A stretch of 64,000 bases of DNA. It comes from Azophilus sp965116165. Its GTDB lineage: Bacteria > Pseudomonadota > Gammaproteobacteria > Pseudomonadales > Azotimanducaceae. Positions within the stretch are counted from its first letter, which is position 1. Each line of letters begins with the position of its first letter. The translations under genes and the position numbers were made by a program. Under the pieces are notes generated by a model. It saw only the letters and a list, made by a program, of their open reading frames with translations, was not told where the DNA came from and made no database searches. The DNA lies in contig OZ220484.1 in assembly GCA_965116165.1 (NCBI GenBank), positions 2,418,001-2,482,000 on the forward strand, in the 5' to 3' direction. Shown here one piece after another: positions 36,360 to 46,100 of the stretch.

Positions 36360-38557
36360 GCGAGGCTCCGAATAACAGCCCCGGCCAGACGTTGGAGAAA
36401 CCGCCGGAACCGGTCTTGAGCGAAGCCCCGGCGCGCAAGTGGCGCTTTGGCATCGGCCTCAAGATTTATGTGGGTCTGTTCGGCAGTGTGGCGCTGGTTA
36501 GCGTCGCCGGCATTGTCGCCTATTACTTCCTAAATGAGATTGTCAATTACCAATCCCGCCTGGCGGAGCAGAGTATTCCCGACCTAAGCCGGATGGCCGA
36601 AGTGGCGCGCCAAAGCACCACTGTTGTCAATGGCGCCGTGCGGCTGGTTTCGGCCACATCGGTCTACGAGCACCGGATGGTGTCAGTGGATGTTTTGTGG
36701 GGACGCGAAAAGCTGCTGAATGTCGTTGAGGAATTGAGCGGTGACTCGGCGCTCGGCGAGGAGGTGGAAGCGGTGCGATCGCATTTGCGGCGCGTTGGTG
36801 CCCTGCTTGATGAGATTTACCAGTCTTCCGCCCGGCGCTTGGACATTGAACGCGCTCTGGAGCAACTCTCCGAGGATCTCGCCGAGACCAACCGCCGGAT
36901 TGAACGAGAAATCGGCGCGGCGATCGACGATCAGGGGTTCTTTCTGGTGGAGGGAATGCATGATCTCGACGATGTGGCGCAGCCCCTGTCGGAGCGGGAC
37001 TGGAGCGGCGAGCTCGCCTATTACCGGGATCTGATCGAGATCGGCCGACAAGCCAACCTGGCCGGGCTCTATCTTGGCGAGGCCCTGCTACTCGCGGACC
37101 GGGATTTGCTTGGGCCGTTGGAGGAGCGTTTCCAGAGCGCCGCCCACAACCTGAACCGGCTGGCGGGGCGCTTGGATGCGCACATGCCGATTGCGTCGCT
37201 GAGCCGGGAAATTGCCGGCCTAACGGAAATTGGCGAATCGTCCGTTGGCATTTTCACGCTGCGGCGCGAGGCGCTGGAGCGTCAACGTCAGGAGAGCGAC
37301 GCCCTGGCCGCGGGGCGCGAGGCGTCCAGCGAGCTACTGAGCGAGGTGGAGCGTTTGGCGGAAGAGGTCAATGCCGATGCCGTCGCCCTCAACGCCCAGT
37401 CGCAGGGTGCGGCGACCACGGGCAGCTTGGTGCTGGTGCTGCTAACCCTGACGAGCATTGCCGGCGCGGTGCTCATCGGCTGGCTCTTTGTGGGCCGCTC
37501 CATGGTGCGCCGCCTGGTTGGGCTGGCGGCGGTCATGCGCGACATGGCCGGGGGCGATCTGGAAGCGCCGGTCGTCGTCTCGGGCAACGACGAGGTCACG
37601 GATATGGCCAACGCCCTGGAAGTATTTCGGCGCTACGCGCTGGAGGTGCAGCGGCTCAATCTGGTCGAGAAGCTGGCGCAGGAATTGGACGGCAAAAACA
37701 AGGATTTGGAGCATACCCTGGAGCGCTTGAACAGGGCCCAGGAGCAAATCATCGCCGAGGAAAAACTAGCTTCGCTCGGCCAATTGGCCGCCGGGGTTGC
37801 CCACGAAATCAAGAATCCGCTGAATTTCGTGAAGAACTTCACCGAGGTTTCCCTTGAACTCATTGATGAGATTGGCGAGATTCTGGATGAGGCCGCGACA
37901 GGGGACGAGCTGGCCGAAGAGATTGGCGAGATTCTCGGCGACCTGCGGGTGAACCTAACCAAGGTGGGCGAACACAGCGGGCGGGCCGATGGCATCGTGC
38001 GCAGTATGTTGGAGCATTCCCGGGGCAAGGCGGATGACTGGCGCGAAACGGATCTAAACGCATTGCTCAAGCAATATCGCGACCTCGCCTATCACGCCAT
38101 GCGCGCCGAGAACACGGAATTCAATGTCACCATGCGGGAAGAGCTCGACGCGAGCATCGGTAGGGTGGCGGTGGTGCCCCAGGATCTGAGCCGCGCCTTC
38201 CTGAACATCCTGACCAATGCCTGCCAGGCGATTGAGGAGAAATCCCGGGCTGGGCATGACGACTATCAACCGGAGTTGGAGATTGGTAGCCGCCGGGTCG
38301 ATGGTGGTTTCGAGTTTTGGGTGCGCGACAATGGTCCCGGTATTGCGGACGAGCTCAGGCAACGCATGTTCGAGCCCTTTGTGACCACCAAGGATACGGG
38401 TAAGGGCACGGGGCTTGGGCTTTCCTTGACGTCCGAAATCGTCAACCGGCACGGCGGTTCGATTGGTGTGGAGTCCGAATTGGGAGAATTTGCCCACATT
38501 ACCATACGGCTGCCCCCCAATCCGGCGGAACTGCACGAAGCCGCGACGGCCGCTTGA
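36356..38557 (+). CDS. Membrane sensor histidine kinase with HAMP domain
   Basis: The 733-residue protein has two transmembrane helices (about residues 33-58 and 354-381) bracketing a roughly 295-residue periplasmic helical domain. A HAMP linker (about 380-435), a coiled coil, and a HisKA domain with GVAHEIKNPLNF (His483) follow. The ATPase domain has N-box ILTNACQAIEE, FWVRDNGPGIADE and TTKDTGKGTGLGL. No receiver domain is present, so it must phosphorylate a separate regulator; the receiver-PP2C encoded in the same operon is the obvious candidate. The start overlaps the binding-protein stop (ATGA). It probably senses the ligand-loaded binding protein in the periplasm. Confidence 0.9.
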   Translation: MSEAPNNSPGQTLEKPPEPVLSEAPARKWRFGIGLKIYVGLFGSVALVSVAGIVAYYFLNEIVNYQSRLAEQSIPDLSRMAEVARQSTTVVNGAVRLVSATSVYEHRMVSVDVLWGREKLLNVVEELSGDSALGEEVEAVRSHLRRVGALLDEIYQSSARRLDIERALEQLSEDLAETNRRIEREIGAAIDDQGFFLVEGMHDLDDVAQPLSERDWSGELAYYRDLIEIGRQANLAGLYLGEALLLADRDLLGPLEERFQSAAHNLNRLAGRLDAHMPIASLSREIAGLTEIGESSVGIFTLRREALERQRQESDALAAGREASSELLSEVERLAEEVNADAVALNAQSQGAATTGSLVLVLLTLTSIAGAVLIGWLFVGRSMVRRLVGLAAVMRDMAGGDLEAPVVVSGNDEVTDMANALEVFRRYALEVQRLNLVEKLAQELDGKNKDLEHTLERLNRAQEQIIAEEKLASLGQLAAGVAHEIKNPLNFVKNFTEVSLELIDEIGEILDEAATGDELAEEIGEILGDLRVNLTKVGEHSGRADGIVRSMLEHSRGKADDWRETDLNALLKQYRDLAYHAMRAENTEFNVTMREELDASIGRVAVVPQDLSRAFLNILTNACQAIEEKSRAGHDDYQPELEIGSRRVDGGFEFWVRDNGPGIADELRQRMFEPFVTTKDTGKGTGLGLSLTSEIVNRHGGSIGVESELGEFAHITIRLPPNPAELHEAATAA

Positions 38558-38590
38558 GGAAAATTGGCTTTTCGGGCCGAGAAGCTGGTT

Positions 38591-38618
38591 TTGGCGGGGT
38601 CTATTTTGGCTATATACT
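38591..38618 (+). promoter_or_regulatory. Candidate sigma70-type promoter before amt
   Basis: TTGGCG (38591-38596) and TATACT (38613-38618) are 16 bases apart, 36 bases upstream of the amt start. This would allow separate expression of the transporter. Confidence 0.4.
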
Positions 38619-38654
38619 CTCAGCCGATCTGATCTGGCGGAATTGGGAGGGACC

Positions 38655-40049
38655 ATGAACAAAAGCCGATTGGAAATTCTCGGACGCTCGATGTCCGGCC
38701 GATTGGCGATGGCGGCATTGCTGCTTTGCGCACCGGCCGTTGTCACCGCGAGCGTCGGCCAGGAAACGCAGTTCGTGCTCAACACCTTCTCCTTTTTGGT
38801 GTGGGGTGCCCTGGTGATGTGGATGTGCGCCGGTTTCACCATGCTGGAATCCGGCTCCGTGCGCACCAAGAACGCCGCCGTGATCTGCCTGAAGAACATC
38901 GGCCTCTACTCCATTGCCGGGCTGATGTATTTCTTCGTCGGTTACAACCTGATGTATGTCGATGTCAGTGGCTGGATGGGGTCGTTCGAGTTCTTCTACG
39001 GCCCGACAGCGGAGGAGGTCGCCCTACTTTCCGGCGACGAGGGCGCGCGGGCCGCGGTTTTGGAGAACGGCTACGCCACCATGTCGGACTGGTTCTTCCA
39101 AATGGTGTTTGTGGCAACCACTGCCTCGATCATTTCCGGCACCTTGGCGGAGCGCGTGCGGCTCTGGTCGTTTTTTCTTTTCACTGTGATTCTCACCGGG
39201 TTCCTTTACCCGCTGGTGGGTGCCTGGACCTGGGGCGGGGGCTGGCTCAATGAGATGGGGTTCAAGGATTTCGCGGGTTCCACGATCGTCCATTCCACGG
39301 GCGGTTGGGCGGCACTCGCCGGTGCCCTGATATTGGGCCCGAGGCTGGGTAAATTCCGCCCCGACGGCAGTGCCCGGCCCAACGTGCCTTCCAATATTCC
39401 CATCGTGACCCTGGGGGTATTCATCCTGTGGCTCGGCTGGTTTGGGTTCAACGGCGGTTCGCAGCTTGCCCTGGGCGGCGCGGTCGATGCGGTGGCGATG
39501 AGCAATGTGCTTGTCAACACCAATCTGGCCGCGGCGGCGGGGGTTATGGCGGCCATTATCGTATCGAGGCCGTTGCTGGGGCGCGTCGACCTGCTGGCCG
39601 GCCTAAACGGCGCCATCGCCGGGCTTGTTTCCATCACCGCGGCGCCGGACATCGTTGATCATCGCTGGGCGGTTGTAATCGGTGCGGTGGGCGGGGTGCT
39701 CTGTACCGCCGGCATCCGCTTGTTGGAGGAATTGAAGATCGACGATGTGGTCGGTGCCGTGCCGGCCCACCTGATTGCGGGGATTTGGGGCACGCTGGCG
39801 GTGTGTATCGAGGCGGACGGCAATTTCGTTGCGCAAATTACCGGCGTGCTGGCGATAGGGGTGTTCGTGTTCACCGTCTCGCTGGGTATTTGGTATTTGA
39901 TTGAGAAGACGATGGGCCTGCGGGTTCCGCGCTCCGTGGAGGAAGTCGGGCAGGATTCGGCGGAACTCGGTATCGAAGCCTATCCCGAATTCGTACTGAT
40001 GCCGGATCCGGATATTGCGGCGGAGGTTGAGCGGTCGAACAACGGTTGA
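38655..40049 (+). CDS. amt: Ammonium transporter, Amt/MEP family
   Basis: The 464-residue protein has an N-terminal hydrophobic segment that may be cleaved, followed by about 11 membrane helices. The pore histidines are in TIVHSTGGWAALAGA and GAVPAHLIAGIWGTLAV. The AmtB signature is partial: FGFNGGSQ and NTNLAAAAGVMAA are present. It carries ammonium or ammonia across the inner membrane. GGGAGGG precedes the ATG. No glnK gene is adjacent, unlike the usual glnK-amtB pair; instead it follows the histidine kinase by 97 bases. That context suggests that the upstream signalling operon deals with a nitrogen source. Confidence 0.9.
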   Translation: MNKSRLEILGRSMSGRLAMAALLLCAPAVVTASVGQETQFVLNTFSFLVWGALVMWMCAGFTMLESGSVRTKNAAVICLKNIGLYSIAGLMYFFVGYNLMYVDVSGWMGSFEFFYGPTAEEVALLSGDEGARAAVLENGYATMSDWFFQMVFVATTASIISGTLAERVRLWSFFLFTVILTGFLYPLVGAWTWGGGWLNEMGFKDFAGSTIVHSTGGWAALAGALILGPRLGKFRPDGSARPNVPSNIPIVTLGVFILWLGWFGFNGGSQLALGGAVDAVAMSNVLVNTNLAAAAGVMAAIIVSRPLLGRVDLLAGLNGAIAGLVSITAAPDIVDHRWAVVIGAVGGVLCTAGIRLLEELKIDDVVGAVPAHLIAGIWGTLAVCIEADGNFVAQITGVLAIGVFVFTVSLGIWYLIEKTMGLRVPRSVEEVGQDSAELGIEAYPEFVLMPDPDIAAEVERSNNG

Positions 40050-40323
40050 GCCACTCAAAATTCGAACGACGATGCATCCCGCCTGTCCGTCGCTCAAATA
40101 TTCCCGATATTCTCGCTCCCTGCGGCTCTCGGTGCGAAGCGGAGCCTTTGCCAAGGGCCGCAAGGGGCCTGCGCCATAGGAAATTCTCTTAGGAGAACAT
40201 CCCACCGCAGATCATTTCCGGGATGAAATCGCGAAGAAATTTGGGCGTCACACCCACTTTGCGGCAATTTTGGGGAATTCTATTGTTCTGCGGCGCAGCA
40301 TGTTCATTCACGAATAGGTCGGG
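40050..40323. repeat. Repeats F copy 2 and G copy 1
   Basis: Between the convergent amt and parC genes. ACGATGCATCC with CCGTCGCTCAAATATT (40068-40101) matches repeat F at 586-640, and CATTCACGAATAGGTCGG (40306-40323) is the inverted outer end. Repeat G occupies 40199-40290 (CATCCCACCGCAGATC ... CCACTTTGCGG) and recurs near 63911-64000. Read on the minus strand, G copies translate similarly (VGVTPKFLRDFIPEM versus MGMKPKFFRHFILEI), but the 40.2 kb copy soon hits a stop. Confidence 0.5.
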
Positions 40324-42564
40324 TTAGCCGCGCCGCTCCGCCTCGATCCGGTCGACGCGCTGGAACCCCCTGGGCAGTTTGAGCCCCCGGCGCGCCCGTT
40401 CGCCCATATAGTGCGCGAGATCCCCGGGTTTCAACCGCAGATACCGTTGTCCGGCGTGGACGATCAGCAGATCGCGCGGTCGCAATACGGCCGCGCCGAC
40501 AAGGTGTTCCTCCCCGGTTTTGAAGGCGGCGGCGGGAACATTGATGAGCTTCACCCCCTTGCCGCGCGCCATCTCCGGCAGGTCGGCCGCGGGGAAGACG
40601 AGCAACCGCCCCTGATTGGTGGCGGCCGCGACCCGTTGTTCGTTGTCCGGCAAAAGCGTTTCCGGTGGCAGGGCCGATGCGCCCGCCGGGGCGTTTAGGC
40701 ACACCTTACCCGCTCGATTCTTGGTTATCAGATCGCCTAGGCGGGCGATAAATCCAAAACCCGCGCTGGAGTGGAGCAGCATTCTGGTATCCGCGCCGCC
40801 TATGCCGAGGCCGACAAAACGCGCCCCTTCGGGCGGGTTGAGACGGCCGGTCAAGGGCTCGCCCTGGCTGCGTCCGGAGGGCAGGCTCGCCGCTTGAAGA
40901 TTGTAGGCGCGACCCGTGGAATCGAGGAACACAAGCAGATCGTTGGTGCGGCCGCGAGCCGCCCGGCCAAAGCTGTCGCCGGTTTTATAGCTGAATTCCG
41001 CGGGATTCAACTCGTGGCCCTTGGCGGCGCGCACCCACCCCTTCTCCGAGAGCACGACCGTGATGGGATCGTTGGCGATAAGGTCTTCCTCGCCATAGGC
41101 CTGTGCCTCCTCGACATTCGCGAGCGGCGAGCGGCGGGCGTCCCCGTAGTTTTGCGCATCCTCCAACAACTCCCGCTTTACCCGCGTCCTTAGCCGCTGC
41201 CGCGAACATAGAACCTGTTCGCATTTCGCCTTTTCGGCCGCCAGGGCGTTCTGCTCATCGATCAATTTGGTCTCCTCCAACCGCGCCAATTGCCGCAGGC
41301 GGATGTCGAGGATGGCGTTCGCCTGTATCTCGGAGAGCTTGAAACGGAGCATCAGCTCGGCCTGTGGGCGGTCTTCCTCGCGCACGATGCGAATCACCTC
41401 GTCGAGGTTGAGGTAGGCGATCAATAGGCCTGCCAGAATGTGCAGGCGCTCGTTGATCTTATCGAGCCGGTATTGGATCCGGCGCGATACCACGTTCTGA
41501 CGGTATTGCAGCCATTCCTTGAGAATGCCGACCAAGCCCTTCACCCTCGGCCTCTGATCGAGACCGATGACATTCAGGTTGACCCGATAGCTGCGCTCAA
41601 GGTCGGTGGTTGCGAACAGGTGGCTCATCAGGCGGTCGCAATCCACCCGGTTGGAACGCGGCACGAGCACCAGACGCGTGGGGTTGCGATGGTCGGATTC
41701 ATCGCGGAGGTCGGCGAGCATCGGCAGCTTCTTCGCCTGCATTTGCCCGGCGATCTGTTCCAGTATCTTCGCCGGCGAGGTCAAATAGGGCAGGGCCGTC
41801 ACGATGATCGAGCCGCCCTCTCGGGCATAGACCGCGCGCGCCCTGATGCTGCCCCGGCCCGTTTTGTACGCCGCCCGAATGTCCTGTGTCGGCGTAACGA
41901 TCAGGGCTGCAGATGGGAAGTCCGGACCCGGGATGTGCGTCATGAGGTCGTCGAGGGTCGCGGTGGGATGATCCAGCAAGTGAATACAGGCGCCGATGAC
42001 CTCGTTCATGTTATGCGGCGGGATATCTGTCGCCATGCCGACGGCGATGCCCGTGCCGCCGTTCAAGAGCAGCATGGGCACCCGGGCGGGCAGCAGGAGG
42101 GGTTCGTCGAGGGAGCCGTCGAAGTTGGCCGCGAAATCGACGGTGCCCTGTCGCGTCTCGGCGAGCAGCAAGGCGGCGTGGCGCGATAGTCGCGCTTCGG
42201 TGTAGCGCATGGCGGCAAAGGATTTGGGGTCGTCCGGCGCGCCCCAGTTGCCCTGCCCCTCCACCAGCGGATAGCGAAACGAAAAGGGTTGCGCCATCAA
42301 CACCATGGCTTCGTAGCAGGCGCTGTCGCCGTGCGGATGGAACTTGCCGAGCACATCGCCGACGGTGCGCGCCGATTTGGCGAACTTGGCGGTGCTGTTC
42401 AAGCCGAGTTCACCCATGGCGTAGACGATGCGGCGCTGCACCGGCTTCAGGCCATCGGCGATATGCGGCAGTGCGCGGTCGTTGATGACGTACATGGAAT
42501 AGTCGAGATAGGCGCGCTCCGTGTAGGTGCGCAGCGGGATTGTTTCGATGTCCGGGAATTCCAT
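40324..42564 (-). CDS. parC: DNA topoisomerase IV subunit A
   Basis: ParC decatenates daughter chromosomes with ParE. The 746-residue protein starts MEFPDIETIPLRTYTERAYLDYSM. The breakage-reunion core has PVQRRIVYAMGEL, KSARTVGDVLGKFHPHGD and the catalytic tyrosine in AAMRYTEARLS. The C-terminal beta-pinwheel contains HELNPAEFSYKTGDSF and SSAGFGFIARLGDL. Start ATG 42564 is set by homology; a GTG at 42603 is possible. In relatives parE lies just upstream, but here the giant FN3 gene separates the two. The stop is followed at once by repeat F. Confidence 0.95.
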   Translation of the reverse strand: MEFPDIETIPLRTYTERAYLDYSMYVINDRALPHIADGLKPVQRRIVYAMGELGLNSTAKFAKSARTVGDVLGKFHPHGDSACYEAMVLMAQPFSFRYPLVEGQGNWGAPDDPKSFAAMRYTEARLSRHAALLLAETRQGTVDFAANFDGSLDEPLLLPARVPMLLLNGGTGIAVGMATDIPPHNMNEVIGACIHLLDHPTATLDDLMTHIPGPDFPSAALIVTPTQDIRAAYKTGRGSIRARAVYAREGGSIIVTALPYLTSPAKILEQIAGQMQAKKLPMLADLRDESDHRNPTRLVLVPRSNRVDCDRLMSHLFATTDLERSYRVNLNVIGLDQRPRVKGLVGILKEWLQYRQNVVSRRIQYRLDKINERLHILAGLLIAYLNLDEVIRIVREEDRPQAELMLRFKLSEIQANAILDIRLRQLARLEETKLIDEQNALAAEKAKCEQVLCSRQRLRTRVKRELLEDAQNYGDARRSPLANVEEAQAYGEEDLIANDPITVVLSEKGWVRAAKGHELNPAEFSYKTGDSFGRAARGRTNDLLVFLDSTGRAYNLQAASLPSGRSQGEPLTGRLNPPEGARFVGLGIGGADTRMLLHSSAGFGFIARLGDLITKNRAGKVCLNAPAGASALPPETLLPDNEQRVAAATNQGRLLVFPAADLPEMARGKGVKLINVPAAAFKTGEEHLVGAAVLRPRDLLIVHAGQRYLRLKPGDLAHYMGERARRGLKLPRGFQRVDRIEAERRG

Positions 42565-42666
42565 TGGCAACTGTCTAATTGATGCGAGGGTACGAGCCGA
42601 CACCCCCTATGATAGTGGCTCAATTTGAATTTTCAGCGTCTGGTGGGCTGTGCCGTCAAGGTGTGC

Positions 42667-42740
42667 GGCCAGTGCTCCATCCCACTGATAATGCCGCATC
42701 AGTGGCGGCGGGAGCGTTCCGGGGCGCCCCCGCCGCCACC
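42667..42740 (+). repeat. Repeat D copy 3
   Basis: CCAGTGCTCCATCCCACTG and ATAATGCCGCATCAGTGGCG match the outer and inner parts of repeat D2 (32762-32848, inverted). The far end has diverged into GC-rich sequence. Confidence 0.6.
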
Positions 42741-43100
42741 CGCGGGGCACATCCGCAAGCGCCCATCTGTCGCATGCCTTCCCGTTCACCAACCACCCCG
42801 GCCTTGCCGCGCCGGGGCTCGCAAGGCGCTCGGTTCGCGCAAGTGTCGAGCCGACGCCCCGTCGGCCGGCAGGGCGCGTGGCGGGATGGATCGACAACCC
42901 GCACGGCGTTTGCAATCGTTCCCCCGCCTCGGCTTTAATATGGTCGCGAAGTACTCGCCGCGCCAGCGCGGCGGCGGAATATCTGGGACGGGAGAGCGAG
43001 ACCGTGACAAGGACAAGCACGAGGACGACGGACGATCCGGCGGCGCGCGGCCTGCCGCGGCTGTCCGGGCGTGGGCGCCGCGCGCGAACTCCCTGTCAGG

Positions 43101-43118
43101 CACCCCCCCCCCCCCCCC
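43101..43118 (+). repeat. 18-base poly-C tract before the giant FN3 gene
   Basis: Eighteen consecutive C residues end 27 bases before the likely ATG (43146). An in-frame GTG at 43071 lies upstream, so if translation starts there the tract would be inside the coding region. Such tracts are prone to slipped-strand length change. Confidence 0.95.
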
Positions 43119-43145
43119 GAAGAGTCCGGGCGCGGGGCTGAGCCG

Positions 43146-46100
43146 ATGGGCGCCGCCGGGAGAACCGCCCGCCGCCTGAAGGCGGGATTCGCTCTTGTCT
43201 CCTTCGCGCTGGCGACGCTCGCCGTGCTCGCGCCGCAGAACGCGCTGGCGCAGGCGCCGGACAAGCCGTCCGGGTTGGCCGCGACGCCGGGTGCGGGGAA
43301 TGTCGTGCTGACCTGGAACGCCCAGCCGGACCAGCAGATTACCCAATGGCTCTACCAGGTCAAGCTGAGCACTGACAACTGGCCCGCTGCGTCGTCCACC
43401 ATTAATGGGACCGGTGCTACAACGAGCCTGACAATTACCCGAACGACCATCAGCAGCGCAGGCCTGACCAACGGCATGTCGTACGACTTCCGTATCCGGG
43501 CCCGAAGTGGCAGTTCCATTAATACCAGTCCCTGGTCCGATGTGGTGACGGCGACGCCGACCGCCACCCCGCCGGTCACCATCACTCTCACCGCCACGCC
43601 GGGCAATGCCAGGATTGACCTCTCGTGGACCTATAGCGGCTCCACCACGGGTGCTTCCAAGTGGCAGGTCGAGTATTTCACCGGAAGCACTGGCGATCAA
43701 TGGCGCGATATCCCAGGCGGAGTGGCTGCGCGCAGCGTAGCTCTCCCTCTCGCTGGACGACCCGCGCTGGTCAACGACGACACATACAATATCCGGCTCA
43801 GACTGGCGACTTCACGGGGAGACACCCTGGCGCAAACCGTGATAGGCAATACGGGTTGGGTGACCGCCACGCCGACGGCATCCACAACCACGACCGTTCC
43901 CGCCGCCCCGACGAACCTGACGGCGACGGGGGCCGGCACCACACAGGTGTTGCTGACATGGACCAAGCCGGCCGGCACGATCACCGGCTACAAGCTGCGC
44001 CACGCCAAGACGCCGTCAAAGGCCAGCGCCACCTGGGCCGCCATGGCGGGTTCGGGCGCGAACACCGTGAGGCACATGGTGACCAGTCTGGACGACGACG
44101 CCGAATACAGTTTCATGATCCGCGCCGTGAACGCCTCCGGCGACGGCGCCGCCACGGGCTGGGTGACGGCGACGCCTATGGACAGCTGCCCTTCCGTGCT
44201 CAGCCCGACGAACCTGAGTCTCGCGCCGCGTTCGGACGGGTTTGTCGTCACCTGGACGGCGCCGACCGATGTATTCCGCAACGGATGGACATTGTCTTAC
44301 GGCAAGACCGGGGGAAGTTCGACCTCTGTCACCATCTCGAATGCCGCCGCGACCAGCCGCACGCTGACCGGTCTGGACGCCAACACCGAATATGAGATCA
44401 GTCTTACAGCGACCCATTCTACTTATAATCCTTCTGCGGTCTGTCCTCCGGGCTTCCGTGTAAAAACCACCGGCACGACCGCGGACGCCGGGCCGACCAT
44501 CACCCTCACCGCCACGGCGGGGGACGGGCGGGTGACGTTGTCCTGGACCTATGCCAACGACGACGGGGAGGCGTTTGATCACTGGCGGTACGCGCAGAAG
44601 AAAGGCGGCGGAAGCTACAGCGGCCTGGGCGATGAGATTCCCGGCGGCAAGGCCATCCGAACGCACACCGTGACAGGTCTGGAAAACGGCGCCGCATACA
44701 CTTTCAAGGTCACACGCGGAGTCACAAGCCCCCCACCTGTGAGGATCCAGACAACAGCACCTCCTTACTCCAACGAAGTCACCGCGACGCCGACGGCCGC
44801 TTCCGTTCCCGCCAGGCCGTCGGGGTTGTCGGCGGAGGCGGGCAACGGTCAGGTGGAACTGACGTGGACCGACCCGGACGACGATTCGATCACGAGGTAT
44901 CAGTTGCGGCGGAGGAAGGGCAGCGCCGCCTGGGGCGGCTGGACCGCGATTCCCGGGTCGGACGCGGACACGGTGAGCCACACGGTGACGGGTCTGGACA
45001 ACGATGTGGAGTACCGTTTCCGCATCCGGGCGCGGAACAGCGGCGGCAACAGCGCGCAGTCGGCGGTGGTGGAGGCGACGCCGTCGGCGTCGGCGGCGGT
45101 TCCCAAGCCGGTTCTGAGCGCGGAAGCGGGCTACGCCAGGGTCACCCTGAGCTGGAGCGCCTTGTCGGGGGTGACGGTTGCGAGCTGGGGCTATGAGTAC
45201 AAGAGCGCGGGCGGCAGCTGGAGCACGACCGCGACGGTTTCGGACGGCGGCGCGACGAGCCACACGGTGACGGGTCTGACGATCGGCACGGAATACACGT
45301 TCCGGCTGTTCGCCGCGGTCGGTCCCGGGGTGCAGTCGGTGTGGTCGGACGAGGTGAAGGCGACGCCGACGAATACGGTTCCCAAGCCGGTCCTGACGGC
45401 GGCGGCGGGCGACCGTTCGGCCACCCTGAGCTGGAGCGCGCTGTCGGGCATTCCGATAACGAGCTGGGGCTACCAGTACAAGAGCACGGGCGGCTGGAGC
45501 ACGACCACGACGGTCACGGGCGGGAGCACGACGAGCGCCACGGTGACGGGGCTGACGGGCGGCACGGAGCATACGTTCCGGCTGTTTGCGGCGGTTGGTC
45601 CGGGGGTGCAGTCGGTGTGGTCGGACGAGGTGACGGCGACGCCGTATGCGCTGGCGGCGCCGGTGCTGACGGGGGCGACATCGAATGCGCCCAACTTGGC
45701 TCTGGGGGTTCGACTGACGTGGACCCATAGCGGCGATCTTCTCCCTGCTGGAGCCACCTGGTGGTATTGGCGGATGGGTCATCGTCTCAGGGGCGGCACC
45801 GACTGGCGGGGAACCGCTCGCACTGGCGCTTCGGCGGTACTTTCGGCGCGGACGGTTGACTGGGGGCTGGACACCTTCTACCCCGAGGGCGCGGTGGTGG
45901 AGGTGAGGATTCGCGGACGGGGGATCAATGATCGGAACGGCCTCTGGTCCAACATCCGCACGGTGACCCTGAGCGACGATGATGATGACAGGCCGGCCCT
46001 GACGATCGCCGGAGCGCCGGTGACGGTGGCGCCCGGTTCCACGGCCACCTACACGGTGGCGCTGACGAAGGCGTATGCGGGGACGCTGTCGATCGCGAGC

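Larger units (their letters stand above)
42565..43145. other. 581-bp region between parC and the giant gene
   Basis: Holds repeat D3 (42667-42740), very GC-rich sequence without a convincing gene, and the 18-C tract (43101-43118). Both parC and the giant gene must have their promoters here. Small open frames on both strands have no recognisable motifs. Confidence 0.5.
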
